This document shows, piece by piece, positions 1 to 8,581 of a stretch of DNA of 64,000 nucleotides. The translations under genes and the position numbers were made by a program. The stretch is taken from positions 1 through 64,000 of the forward strand of contig CALINO010000036.1 of assembly GCA_938045295.1 (NCBI GenBank), given 5' to 3'. Position 1 is the first letter of the stretch. The number at the start of each line of letters is the position of its first letter. The notes beneath the pieces were generated by a model. The model ran no database searches. It was not told where the DNA came from and was given only the letters and a program-made list of their open reading frames with translations. This stretch comes from an uncultured Arenicella sp. (GTDB lineage Bacteria; Pseudomonadota; Gammaproteobacteria; Arenicellales; Arenicellaceae).

Positions 1-1
1 T

Positions 2-1564
2 ATTGGCGGTGATCGTGTAGGTGCATCTGAGACTACTTTAGTTCGTCCTGCCATTAGCTATAAAACAGACACCTTTGATGCCACTTTGATTGCAGAGAAA
101 GGCTCAATTAGTGCTGACGGTTTAGCGGCAATAACCTTTGAAGCCGATGGGCAAACCATACTCGACCCTTTTGAGCAACGTATTACATTGCAAGACCAGC
201 GCGGTTCCAGTGAATTAGATTGGACGCAAATAACGTTGGAGGCAAACGCTGACCTATGGGGCGGCAAAGCCACCGGTATTTTAGGTATACGAGAGCTTGA
301 GCAAGATGGTTTCGGTGATATTGACGGCTTTACTGGTGCGCGTTTTCATTTCGCCAACGGTACGGGCTTAGATCAAGAGCAGTCGAGCTTGGAATTACGT
401 TGGTCAGGCAATTTGAGCGACCGAGTTAATTTAACGGCCGGAACTTACTTGTTTGATCAGCAGTACACGTATCGAGAGCGTCGTATTTTAGTGGATGCGG
501 TGGATCGTCGTGGTGTGTCAGTAATCGATCACAGCACTCAAGGCGTGTTCGCACAGGCCGATATTGCGGTGTCTGACAATTGGTCTCTAATTTTAGGTGG
601 CCGATACACCAAAGAAACCAAAGACGCGGCCATTGGTGTCATTGGTGATCCAAACGCGGTTGGTGATTGCGCCACGGTTGCGCCTCCACTGTCCGATGAA
701 TTCCCTCAAGCATTGGCGGATTGTCGCCCAGCCTTAATTGATGATGAGGACTGGAGCAACTTCACGCCGAAAGTGGGCGTTAACTGGCAAGTCAGTGATG
801 ATGTGCTTGGCTTCGCGAGCTTCACTCGCGGGTTCCGAAGCGGTGGCTACAACGTTCGTTTTACTGATTTGAGTTTCATTACTAACCCTGAAAACCCAAC
901 CAGTACACCAGGGCCTTATGATGAAGAGTCGGTCAACGCATTTGAGCTTGGTTTTAAGAGTACCTTGAATGATGGCCGAGTTAGATTGAACGCGTCTGTT
1001 TTCAACAATGAATTTGATGACTTACAACGAACTTCATTGAACGCGGCCGGTGGTCAAGAAATTCTTAACGCCGCCAGCGGCACCATTCGAGGTTTGGAAA
1101 TTGATACGGTCATCGGCGTGACTGACAAGCTAATACTGCAAGCAGGCTTTGGCTACACTGACGCGACTTATGATTCCTTTGAATCGGCCGAAGCTCAAAC
1201 AGGCTTGCCAGCCAGTGAATTGGATTTTGTGTTAGCACCCGAAATTACGTTCAGCGCGGCAGCCACCTACGATTGGGACCTTAGCGCCGAATCAAGCTTG
1301 TCTGGGCGATTGTCGATTGCCTATGTAGATGACGCTGTGAGTGATGACTTTAATACCGTACGCAACCGAGCTTATGATTTTATCGATGCCAGTTTGACAT
1401 ACCGCAATGACAGCGGGTTAAAAGTGGCTCTGTATGGTAAGAACATTACGGATGAAGTCTATTACGATTTCGGCACTAACTTCAGCAGTAGTGCTCTCGC
1501 AGTTCGCAGTTATTGGCTAACTCCTCCGCGCACTTATGGCGTTGAAGTCACCTACGAATTTTAA
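2..1564 (+). CDS. TonB-dependent outer-membrane receptor (C-terminal part, 5' end outside window)
   Basis: The frame is open from base 2 to the TAA at 1562-1564, giving about 520 residues of a C-terminal beta-barrel; the plug domain lies upstream of the window. It shows alternating polar/aromatic strands, repeated barrel motifs (FTRGFRSGGYN, YGKNITDEVYYDFGTN) and a terminal aromatic residue (VTYEF), the usual signal for insertion by BamA. The family imports siderophores, vitamins, sugars or other ligands using TonB energy. The ligand cannot be read from the barrel. The acyl-CoA ligases and carboxylate transporter directly downstream on the same strand suggest, by inference only, an organic acid or aromatic ligand. 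Confidence 0.9.
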   Translation: MGGDRVGASETTLVRPAISYKTDTFDATLIAEKGSISADGLAAITFEADGQTILDPFEQRITLQDQRGSSELDWTQITLEANADLWGGKATGILGIRELEQDGFGDIDGFTGARFHFANGTGLDQEQSSLELRWSGNLSDRVNLTAGTYLFDQQYTYRERRILVDAVDRRGVSVIDHSTQGVFAQADIAVSDNWSLILGGRYTKETKDAAIGVIGDPNAVGDCATVAPPLSDEFPQALADCRPALIDDEDWSNFTPKVGVNWQVSDDVLGFASFTRGFRSGGYNVRFTDLSFITNPENPTSTPGPYDEESVNAFELGFKSTLNDGRVRLNASVFNNEFDDLQRTSLNAAGGQEILNAASGTIRGLEIDTVIGVTDKLILQAGFGYTDATYDSFESAEAQTGLPASELDFVLAPEITFSAAATYDWDLSAESSLSGRLSIAYVDDAVSDDFNTVRNRAYDFIDASLTYRNDSGLKVALYGKNITDEVYYDFGTNFSSSALAVRSYWLTPPRTYGVEVTYEF

Positions 1565-1613
1565 ATTTCACTAGTTTCTATGGCCTTTGTCAGCCGATGT
1601 TTGGGAATGCTTG

Positions 1614-1640
1614 ATGCCCTTACATTGGCTGGCATTTTTT
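1614..1640 (+). terminator. Weak terminator-like hairpin after the receptor gene
   Basis: ATGCC (1614-1618) pairs with GGCAT (1631-1635) and is followed by a T run. The stem is only five pairs, and the ribosome-binding site of the next gene (AGGAG, about 1640) starts right after it, so partial termination or read-through is possible. Confidence 0.35.
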
Positions 1641-1652
1641 AGGAGTTAAGGA

Positions 1653-3329
1653 ATGAATATAGAATCATTGAGCCATTTGGTGGGCGATAAAAGTTCACCT
1701 CTTTTAGATAAAACAATTGGTGTGCTGTTGGATGATGCCGTTAGGCAACATCCCAATAAAACGGCGATTATCTCATCCAAACAAAACATTCGTTTTAGCT
1801 ACGCTGAGTTAAACGAAACCGTGAATACGGTGGCGCGTAGCTTTATTGCCTTAGGCTTGAACAAAGGCGACCGTATCGGTATATGGTCACCGAATAATGT
1901 TGAATGGGTTATTACTTTGTACGCCGCCGCGAAAGCCGGCTTGGTGTTGGTGAACATTAACCCAGCCTACCGCTTGTCTGAACTGGAATACGCCTTACAG
2001 CGAGTAGGGTGCCGCGCCTTGGTGTTGGCTAAGTCATTTAAGTCAAGTAACTACACAGAAATGGTGCGTACCTTAGCACCAGAAGTCGCGCATTGTAGCC
2101 CAGGCGAGCTCAAGTCAGAGGTGCTTCCGCAGTTATCAACCTTGATTTTGATTGGCGATGAAACATTGCCTGGTTATTTGTCATTTTCTGATTTGCAAAA
2201 CGGGCTTGATACTGACGCGGTTGACCTTGACGAGGTTGGTAGCGGCCTTACGCCGGATATGCCGGTTAATATTCAATTCACCAGCGGCACTACTGGCTCA
2301 CCGAAAGGCGCCACGCTTACCCATAAAAATATCGTTAATAACGCGCACTTTGTGGGGCGCGGTATTCAGCTCGGTGAAGCAGACAAAGTATGTTCGCCAG
2401 TGCCGCTTTACCACTGCTTTGGCATGGTGATGGCGACTCTGGCCTGTGCAACTACCGGAGCCACTTTAGTATTGCCAGACGACGCGTTTGACCCTCTTAC
2501 TACCTTGCAGGCGGTTTCTGAAGAAAAGTGCACCGCGTTGTATGGCGTGCCGACCATGTTTAGCATGATCTTAAATCACCCTGAGATGGCGTCGTTTGAC
2601 GTTTCCTCTTTGAGAACCGGCATTGTAGCCGGGGCACTCTGCCCAGAAGTGTTGATGAAGCAGATTATTGAAAATCTCAATATGAGCGAAATCACCAATT
2701 GTTATGGAATGACTGAGACCAGCCCAGTCAGTTTTCAATCCGCGGTCGACGACAGCATGAAGGTGAGAACCACGACAGTGGGTTCTGTGCACCCTCATGT
2801 TGAAGTGAAGGTGGTTGATGAAAACGGAAATATTGTGCCTCGTGGAGTACGTGGTGAGCTTTGCACTAAAGGCTACAGTGTGATGCAAGGCTATTGGAAT
2901 GACCAACAAAAGACCGATGAGTCGATCATCGATGGCTGGATGCACACCGGTGATGAAGCCGTTATTGATGAGCACGGTTATGGTTCCATTGTTGGGCGTA
3001 TTAAAGATACGATTATTCGCGGTGGCGAGAACATTGCGCCTAAGGAAATCGAAGATTTCTTACTCAAACATGACGATATTTTAGAAGCCCAAGTGTTTGG
3101 TGTATCAGACCAGCGATTCGGCGAAATTGTGGCTACTTGGATTCGCCTGCATGACAACTCCACTTTATCTGAGGAGCAAGTTAAAGAGTATTGCAAAGGC
3201 CAAATAGCTCATTTCAAGATACCGGCCATCGTTAAGTTCGTTGATGAGTTCCCGATGACGGTAACCGGAAAAATTCAAAAATTTGTGATGCGCGCTGAAA
3301 TGGAGAGCGCTTTGAACCTTCAAAGCTAA
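1653..3329 (+). CDS. AMP-binding fatty-acyl-CoA ligase (FadD-like)
   Basis: A 558-residue member of the adenylate-forming superfamily that activates a carboxylic acid to its acyl-AMP and then the CoA thioester. The P-loop TSGTTGSPKG sits near residue 210. The aromatic motif GMTETSP, the GWMHTGDEA motif, the hinge GRIKDTIIRGGENIAPKEIE near residue 450 and the catalytic C-terminal lysine in TVTGKIQK (about 540) are all present. Length and motif order match medium/long-chain fatty-acyl-CoA synthetases. The ATG is preceded by AGGAG, fixing the start. It is followed after 48 bases by a second ligase of a different subfamily. Exact chain length or aromatic specificity cannot be told. Confidence 0.88.
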   Translation: MNIESLSHLVGDKSSPLLDKTIGVLLDDAVRQHPNKTAIISSKQNIRFSYAELNETVNTVARSFIALGLNKGDRIGIWSPNNVEWVITLYAAAKAGLVLVNINPAYRLSELEYALQRVGCRALVLAKSFKSSNYTEMVRTLAPEVAHCSPGELKSEVLPQLSTLILIGDETLPGYLSFSDLQNGLDTDAVDLDEVGSGLTPDMPVNIQFTSGTTGSPKGATLTHKNIVNNAHFVGRGIQLGEADKVCSPVPLYHCFGMVMATLACATTGATLVLPDDAFDPLTTLQAVSEEKCTALYGVPTMFSMILNHPEMASFDVSSLRTGIVAGALCPEVLMKQIIENLNMSEITNCYGMTETSPVSFQSAVDDSMKVRTTTVGSVHPHVEVKVVDENGNIVPRGVRGELCTKGYSVMQGYWNDQQKTDESIIDGWMHTGDEAVIDEHGYGSIVGRIKDTIIRGGENIAPKEIEDFLLKHDDILEAQVFGVSDQRFGEIVATWIRLHDNSTLSEEQVKEYCKGQIAHFKIPAIVKFVDEFPMTVTGKIQKFVMRAEMESALNLQS

Positions 3330-3377
3330 ACGTACCTGCTGAGCAGGTTTTTAACTATCAAAGCAAAAATACCAACT

Positions 3378-4991
3378 ATGACAGACTATCAAACCGAATA
3401 CGCCAACTTCAGTTGGCCTCGACCTAGCCATTACAATTTTGCCCGAGATGTGATCGATGTTTGGGCGCAAGACACCAGCAAGCAAGCCATGCAGTGGGTG
3501 GACGATGATGGTAATAATGAGTCCCGCACTTTTCATGATATTAGCGTGGCCTCGCAAAAACTATGTAATGTACTGAGTAGCGCTGGTGTGCAGCGTAGCG
3601 ACACCATTGTGTTGATCTTGGGGCGTAAGATTGCGTGGTGGGAAATTTTGACCGCGTCATTACGCATGGGCGCCGTGATTTCGCCGGGAACCACGCAACT
3701 GTCGGCTAAAGACATCGCGTATCGAATCAATACAGCGCAAGCGACATGCGTTATTACCGATAAAGATAACGCTGGAAAAGTTGAACAGGTGGCTGATCAA
3801 TGTGCCACCTTACGCACTAAAGTGTTGGTTGATGGCGAGCAGGAAGGCTGGGTTAATTATGTGGCTGAAATGTCAGTAGCCGATGGAACATTTGAAACCG
3901 TTGATACAGCCGCAGATGAAGAAGCCATGTGCTACTTCACATCCGGTACAACCGGTTATCCAAAAATGACCATTCACACGCACGACTACGCCATTGGCCA
4001 TCAAAACACCGGCAAATATTGGTTGAACCTAACGCCGGAAGATCTGCACTGGAATATTAGTGATACCGGTTGGGCAAAAGCCGCTTGGAGCAGCTATTTT
4101 GGCCCGTGGAACTGCGGCGCAGCTGTTTTTGTACACGACTCTAAAGGGTTCAGCGTTGCCGACACCTTGGCTATGTTTTCGTTGTACCCGATTACCACTA
4201 TGTGCGGTGCGCCCACGATCTACCGCATGTTGGTGTTAGAAGACCTTGATTCCGTTGATTTTGGTGGGCTGCGTCACTCGGTTGGCGCAGGCGAGCCATT
4301 GAATCCAGAAGTGATTGAAGTGTGGAAAAAAGCCACAGGTTTGACCATTCGAGACGGTTATGGGCAAACAGAATCCACCATTCTGTGCGGTAACTTTTTG
4401 GGCGTTGAGCCACGTTTTGGATCGATGGGTAAACCGACCCCAGGCATTGATCTGAAAGTAATTGATGAGCAAGGGCAGGTGTTGGGCCCCAATGAAGAGG
4501 GCGACATTGCCGTACGCATTCACCCGCAGAAACCGCCTGGCTTATTTAAAGAGTATAAAAATGAACCTGAGAAAACAGCCAAGTCTTTTCGCGGTGACTG
4601 GTACCTGACCAGTGATCGAGCTTACGTTGATGACGATGGTTATTTTTGGTTTGTTGGCCGCGACGATGACGTAATTTTATCGTCGGGTTACCGAATCGGC
4701 CCATTTGAAGTGGAAAGTGCTTTATTGGAGCATGACGCGGTGGCCGAGTCGGCTGTGGTTTCAAGCCCAGATGAAGAGCGTGGCGAAGTGGTAAAAGCGT
4801 TCATTATTTTGACGCCAGGTCACCAGCCCTCAGAAGAGCTGGTGAGTGAACTTCAATCTTACGTTAAAAAGGTAACCGCACCGTATAAATACCCACGTAG
4901 AGTTGAATTTGTGGATGTTTTGCCTAAAACCGTGAGTGGCAAAATTCGCCGAGTAGAGCTGCGTGAAGCCGAGTGGGCGGGCGCTAAATAA
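3378..4991 (+). CDS. Acyl-CoA synthetase, medium-chain (ACSM-like) subfamily
   Basis: 537 residues of a second adenylate-forming ligase. P-loop YFTSGTTGYPK lies near residue 188. The segment with ISDTGWAKAAWSSYFGPW is characteristic of the acetyl/medium-chain acyl-CoA synthetase (ACSM) branch, DGYGQTES is the aromatic motif, GRDDDVILSSGYRIGPFEVE the hinge (about 430) and KTVSGKIRR carries the catalytic lysine (about 521). It would activate short or medium-chain, or aromatic, acids such as butyrate- or benzoate-type substrates. With the upstream ligase and downstream SatP-like transporter it forms a probable carboxylate uptake and activation operon (gaps of 48 and 59 bases). Confidence 0.87.
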   Translation: MTDYQTEYANFSWPRPSHYNFARDVIDVWAQDTSKQAMQWVDDDGNNESRTFHDISVASQKLCNVLSSAGVQRSDTIVLILGRKIAWWEILTASLRMGAVISPGTTQLSAKDIAYRINTAQATCVITDKDNAGKVEQVADQCATLRTKVLVDGEQEGWVNYVAEMSVADGTFETVDTAADEEAMCYFTSGTTGYPKMTIHTHDYAIGHQNTGKYWLNLTPEDLHWNISDTGWAKAAWSSYFGPWNCGAAVFVHDSKGFSVADTLAMFSLYPITTMCGAPTIYRMLVLEDLDSVDFGGLRHSVGAGEPLNPEVIEVWKKATGLTIRDGYGQTESTILCGNFLGVEPRFGSMGKPTPGIDLKVIDEQGQVLGPNEEGDIAVRIHPQKPPGLFKEYKNEPEKTAKSFRGDWYLTSDRAYVDDDGYFWFVGRDDDVILSSGYRIGPFEVESALLEHDAVAESAVVSSPDEERGEVVKAFIILTPGHQPSEELVSELQSYVKKVTAPYKYPRRVEFVDVLPKTVSGKIRRVELREAEWAGAK

Positions 4992-5050
4992 ATTGAACTT
5001 CGAATAATTATTATAAGAACAACATTAAGAAAAATAGAGGAGTAATAACA

Positions 5051-5653
5051 ATGAACCAACCCGAACACACCTTTGTTTCACCAGGCCCGGCTGGGCTTGG
5101 TGCGCTTGCCGTAGCTTGCTTTGGTTTTGCCGCTGTTTTCATGGGCAAAGTCAGTGTTGGTGGCTTGCCATTATTAGCCGCATGGCTGATTGGTGGAGGA
5201 ATCGTGCAATACACCGTGGCGGTTATGGAGCTTAAAGACCACAACATGACGGGCGGTAATGTGTTCTTATTTTTCTCCGCTTTTTTCATGTTTGGTGCCG
5301 CGCTCAGCACCTTCATGAAGTTTCTAATGCTGGTTGGCGTATTTGGTGAGGTATCACCGCATGCGGTCGTTGAAGGGTACTGTTGGCTTGCCGGCGCAAT
5401 TTTCTTAACTATATTGACACCCGCTTATCTTAAGGGGGCAAAATTGCTGTTTCTTATTGTGGTTTTGGTGGATGTGGTTCTGTGGTTAATTGTCGGTATA
5501 GACTTAGGCATGTTAGGTGCTGCTTTTAAACCGATTGTCGCTTACTTATTAATGGCGGCGGGTTTTGTGGCTCTCTATCTAGCTGGAGCGATTGTTAATA
5601 ACCACATTTATGGCCGAACCGTGATTCCAACGTTTGGTGTATTTATCAAGTAA
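5051..5653 (+). CDS. GPR1/FUN34/YaaH (SatP) family acetate/carboxylate transporter
   Basis: A 200-residue inner-membrane protein with six predicted transmembrane helices, the size and topology of the acetate/succinate permease family. The N-terminal signature, normally N-P-A-P-L-G-L, appears as S-P-G-P-A-G-L near residues 9-15, so asparagine and the bulky residue before G-L are replaced; this could change selectivity. A strong AGGAG precedes the ATG. Its position after two acyl-CoA ligases suggests import of the monocarboxylate they activate. The gene faces the convergent AraC-type gene after only 28 bases. Confidence 0.85.
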   Translation: MNQPEHTFVSPGPAGLGALAVACFGFAAVFMGKVSVGGLPLLAAWLIGGGIVQYTVAVMELKDHNMTGGNVFLFFSAFFMFGAALSTFMKFLMLVGVFGEVSPHAVVEGYCWLAGAIFLTILTPAYLKGAKLLFLIVVLVDVVLWLIVGIDLGMLGAAFKPIVAYLLMAAGFVALYLAGAIVNNHIYGRTVIPTFGVFIK

Positions 5654-5681
5654 GTTGGGCTAAAGCCCCCGGCGCCTTAGG

Positions 5682-6683
5682 TTAATTCAGTTTAATCAAT
5701 GTGCGCCGGTTCTTTTCCAGCGTTTGCTTTGGCGTGCAGCCGTATTTTTGGCGGTAGTATTGGCCAAACCGGCTAAAGTCTACAACATTGTGATCAAGCA
5801 GAACCCGTTTGATGCTGCCATTTTCGTTGTCTTGAATGTTCTCCAGAGCATGGTGAATTGCCTGAAGCTTGGCATCACGCACATAGGCGGTTGGTGTCAT
5901 GCCAATGTGTTTTACAAAACTGCGTTGTAAGGTGCGTGCAGATACGTTGCAGTGGCTAGCCAGTTGCGCCAATGATGTATTTTTCTTTACCCTCGATTGC
6001 ACATAATCAATTGCCGCTTTAACTTTAGTATTGATCAAGTCAGGCGTTGGTGCATTGAGTTGCTCAACGTAATTGTGGTTATGCAGTTGTAATAAATTTG
6101 AAATTACTAACTGCGCATACGCTTGTTGAACATCGCGACTTTGCAGCACTCTGGGTTCGTTCTGGATTTGGCTGAGAACATAGTTAATGGTGTTCCACCA
6201 AGTGTTCGCATTCTCTACTTTTAAGTCAAAGACTAGATTGTCGTTCACCTCAGAGCAGAGCAGCTTAGATAAGTGAGATTTTACTTGGTTGGGGTCAACG
6301 CGAATAACAATTCGGTCGCACTTTTCGTGTAAGTGCATGTTGTATGGCACTGAAGGAGATAATACGACGGTATCGCCAGCGATGGTGTCGCATTGGTTTT
6401 TACCGTGTTGAATCTCGCTATTGCCTTGTAGCATAGTGTGGGTATAAAAATACTCACTGTGCTCAGGCTTGGCCTTGATAGAGCAGCCATAATAAGCGTG
6501 TAATAAGGCGATGCCACCAAGGTGAACGCCGCTAAAGTTCACATCAAGAAGATCTGCGTGGCTGGCTAACTCAATATTGTGCGGGCTTATCTTCTGAGAA
6601 ATTTCCTCACGCGCATCATCAATGTCGCTCGATCGAATAATCGAATGTTGGTCAAGCGCAGAAATGTGAGAGTTATCTTGCAT
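5682..6683 (-). CDS. AraC-family transcriptional regulator
   Basis: 333 residues: an N-terminal ligand-sensing region (about 20-215, like the AraC-binding-like domain of OruR/GbpR-type regulators) and a C-terminal double helix-turn-helix (about 225-330; SLAQLASHCNVSARTLQRSF, then DFSRFGQYYRQKYGCTPKQ). It lies convergent to the receptor/acyl-CoA ligase/SatP cluster and is the likely regulator of it; the effector would then be a carboxylate or its CoA ester, which is inference. A 46-bp perfect palindrome is found 128 bases upstream of its start codon. Confidence 0.88.
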   Translation of the reverse strand: MQDNSHISALDQHSIIRSSDIDDAREEISQKISPHNIELASHADLLDVNFSGVHLGGIALLHAYYGCSIKAKPEHSEYFYTHTMLQGNSEIQHGKNQCDTIAGDTVVLSPSVPYNMHLHEKCDRIVIRVDPNQVKSHLSKLLCSEVNDNLVFDLKVENANTWWNTINYVLSQIQNEPRVLQSRDVQQAYAQLVISNLLQLHNHNYVEQLNAPTPDLINTKVKAAIDYVQSRVKKNTSLAQLASHCNVSARTLQRSFVKHIGMTPTAYVRDAKLQAIHHALENIQDNENGSIKRVLLDHNVVDFSRFGQYYRQKYGCTPKQTLEKNRRTLIKLN

Positions 6684-6811
6684 AGTGACGGTGCAAATTG
6701 TTCTTATATTTTTACTACAGCGTTGGTGGTGGAATCGTTTTAAATTATCTCATTTGACTTAATGATACATCTATATATCAATTAGGCGCAAATCCCAGCG
6801 TTATTTAGTTA

Positions 6812-6857
6812 GTATATCCACAGATTACGTTTACGTAAACGTAATCTGTGGATATAC
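6812..6857. repeat. Perfect 46-bp palindrome without spacer
   Basis: Left arm 6812-6834 and right arm 6835-6857 are exact reverse complements with no unpaired centre; the middle reads GTTTACGTAAAC. Each arm carries ATATCCACA (6814-6822 and, inverted, 6847-6855), one base off the DnaA box TTATCCACA. The arms are AT-rich and neither strand has a T run after the stem, so this is not an ordinary terminator. It lies between the end of the cinA-type gene and the start of the AraC gene, both on the minus strand. Function unknown: an operator, a cruciform or a recombinase-type site are all possible. Confidence 0.9.
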
Positions 6858-6931
6858 AGAGATTTATTTTGCCGCTAGCTTTTTGCGCACCGTGAATGCT
6901 ATATCACAAGCGGCTTTTTCTTGAGTGTTGG

Positions 6932-7690
6932 TTAAGCAAGTACGGCGTCATGCCCACCGTCATGGCACGCTGAAAGTATTTTATTGCAAGCGGTGTCAAT
7001 TTCTCCAAGGTCGGTGCCTTTAACCATAAAAATCACTTTAAAGTCGCTGAATTCTGAATTTTTGTCTTGCGGATAGCTGCCAATATCAATGTCTGGGTGT
7101 TGGTTTTGAATGGTTTCTAAGGCCTGTGCTATTTCGCCTTCGCCCACGTTGGCATGAATCGCCGTATTGTGAATTTCAAATCCTGTGTCTAAGTGTTCGA
7201 TAACCGCTTCAAGCATTAATCGCATGATGCTAGGTACCCCAGCCATAACAAACACATTGCCTTTACGATAGCCCGGAATAATGGAATGTTTGGTATGAAT
7301 GATTTGTGCGCCTTCGGGGGCGTGAGCCATGCGTTGAGCGGCTTTGGTGAATGGAACCCCTTTTTCCTTAAGCCGTTTGTCTATTTGTTCAAAAACATCA
7401 TGTTGAATCACATTGGGCACACCAAAGGCGGCCGCAATGGAGTCTGAAGTGATGTCATCATGAGTGGGGCCAATACCGCCGGTGGTGAACACGTAATCAA
7501 ACTTCTCTCGTAGGTGGTTTACCGCGTTAACAATTTCATCTTCGATGTCGGGAATGATGCGGGTTTCTCTTATCCGAATGCCGCGCACTTCGAGTTTTTT
7601 TGCAATGTGGGCAAGGTTTTTATCTTGGATGCTGCCCGACAACAGCTCATTGCCGATCAGTATGACGGCAGCGCTTAAGGTGTTTTTCAT
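6932..7690 (-). CDS. CinA-type molybdopterin-binding domain protein (COG1058)
   Basis: 252 residues comprising the MoCF-biosynthesis-like fold only: IGNELLSGSIQDKN at the N terminus and the signature TTGGIGPTHDDITSDS near residue 70, then PGYRKGNVFVMAGVPSIM. Full CinA proteins add a C-terminal PncC-type NMN deamidase domain, which is absent here as in the short YfaY-like or eukaryotic-like forms. Domains of this family have been associated with ADP-ribose pyrophosphatase activity in pyridine nucleotide recycling; the role here is inferred. It precedes the AraC gene on the same strand, separated by 248 bases that include the palindrome. Confidence 0.85.
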   Translation of the reverse strand: MKNTLSAAVILIGNELLSGSIQDKNLAHIAKKLEVRGIRIRETRIIPDIEDEIVNAVNHLREKFDYVFTTGGIGPTHDDITSDSIAAAFGVPNVIQHDVFEQIDKRLKEKGVPFTKAAQRMAHAPEGAQIIHTKHSIIPGYRKGNVFVMAGVPSIMRLMLEAVIEHLDTGFEIHNTAIHANVGEGEIAQALETIQNQHPDIDIGSYPQDKNSEFSDFKVIFMVKGTDLGEIDTACNKILSACHDGGHDAVLA

Positions 7691-7727
7691 GTCTGTGAGT
7701 GCGTGGTGTTGAGATTCGGTTAGGTGT

Positions 7728-7751
7728 CGATTAAAAGTTCGGTTAAAAGTT
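7728..7751. repeat. Tandem 12-bp duplication over the tatD stop codon
   Basis: CGATTAAAAGTT (7728-7739) is followed directly by CGGTTAAAAGTT (7740-7751), differing at one base. The second copy contains the stop codon of the minus-strand tatD gene, so the first copy looks like a slip duplication of the gene end. Confidence 0.7.
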
Positions 7752-8528
7752 TAAAGCTTGACGTGCATTGGCGCTGGTAATATTGGCCACATCAACCAGG
7801 CTCATTTGTTTAACAGTGGCAAGAGCGCTCAGCACCTCAGGTAAGTATTCTGGGCTATTGCGTTTGCCTTTATGGCGTTCAACCGTTAGATCCGGCGCGT
7901 CGGTTTCCAACACAATGGACTCTAATGGTATTTGTTTGGCAAGGTTACGAATTACGCGTGAGCGTTCAAAGGTCAGCATGCCCCCAAAGCCGAGCTTAAA
8001 ACCGAGTTCAATATATTTATGTGCGTGTTGAATGCTGCCATTAAAGTTATGAATAATGCCGCCACTACCACCGATGTCGTTAATAATGTTTATGCAGTCA
8101 TCGTGTGCTTTGCGGTTGTGAATAATAACAGGCAGGTGGTGTTGATTTGCTATAATCAGCTGTTTGGTGAAAAACACTTTTTGCTTTTCTTGGTCTAAAT
8201 GCTTGAGGTAATAATCCAAGCCTATTTCGCCAACCGCCACTACTTTTTGTTGCGTGCGGTTTAATTGGGTGATCTCATCGTCCAGCGCCACTAAGTGTTG
8301 AGGTTGATGAGCGTCGATAAATATCGGGTGTAAGCCCAAGGCCAAATGCAATTGTGCATGAGCCGCGCACAGCTGTATGGTTTTAGGCCATGCATCTTGC
8401 TTAACCGCTGGCACCACAATGTCGGTGACGTGGTTGTTGTTGCAGGCATCCAATACCGCATTTCGGTCGTCGTCGAAAACGGCAAAGTCTAGATGGCAAT
8501 GAGTATCAATAATTGCGTGCATGCGCAT
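7743..8528 (-). CDS. tatD: TatD-family metal-dependent hydrolase
   Basis: 261 residues of the TatD/YcfH TIM-barrel family of metal-dependent phosphoesterases, linked to 3'-5' DNase activity in E. coli TatD. Metal ligands are visible: DTHCHLDF at the N terminus, VGEIGLDYY in the middle, IIHNRKA and IIHNFNG histidines, and the late ETDAPDL aspartate. Start 8528 has AGG seven bases upstream; an in-frame ATG two codons later (8522) is an alternative. Whether it is the TatD, YcfH or YjjV paralogue cannot be decided. Confidence 0.88.
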   Translation of the reverse strand: MRMHAIIDTHCHLDFAVFDDDRNAVLDACNNNHVTDIVVPAVKQDAWPKTIQLCAAHAQLHLALGLHPIFIDAHQPQHLVALDDEITQLNRTQQKVVAVGEIGLDYYLKHLDQEKQKVFFTKQLIIANQHHLPVIIHNRKAHDDCINIINDIGGSGGIIHNFNGSIQHAHKYIELGFKLGFGGMLTFERSRVIRNLAKQIPLESIVLETDAPDLTVERHKGKRNSPEYLPEVLSALATVKQMSLVDVANITSANARQALNF

Positions 8529-8581
8529 AGTGTAGCCTATTTAGGCGCAAAAGAATTTGACAGAATTATCGTGTGTTTTTT

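Noticed and set aside
5655..5667. GGGC-TAAA-GCCC hairpin between satP-like and araC genes
   Set aside because: Only four to five pairs and no T run on either strand; not listed as a terminator.
6812..6857. Origin of replication because of the two DnaA-like boxes
   Set aside because: Only two imperfect boxes, both forced by the palindrome's symmetry; no box cluster, no AT-rich unwinding element and no dnaA or dnaN nearby.
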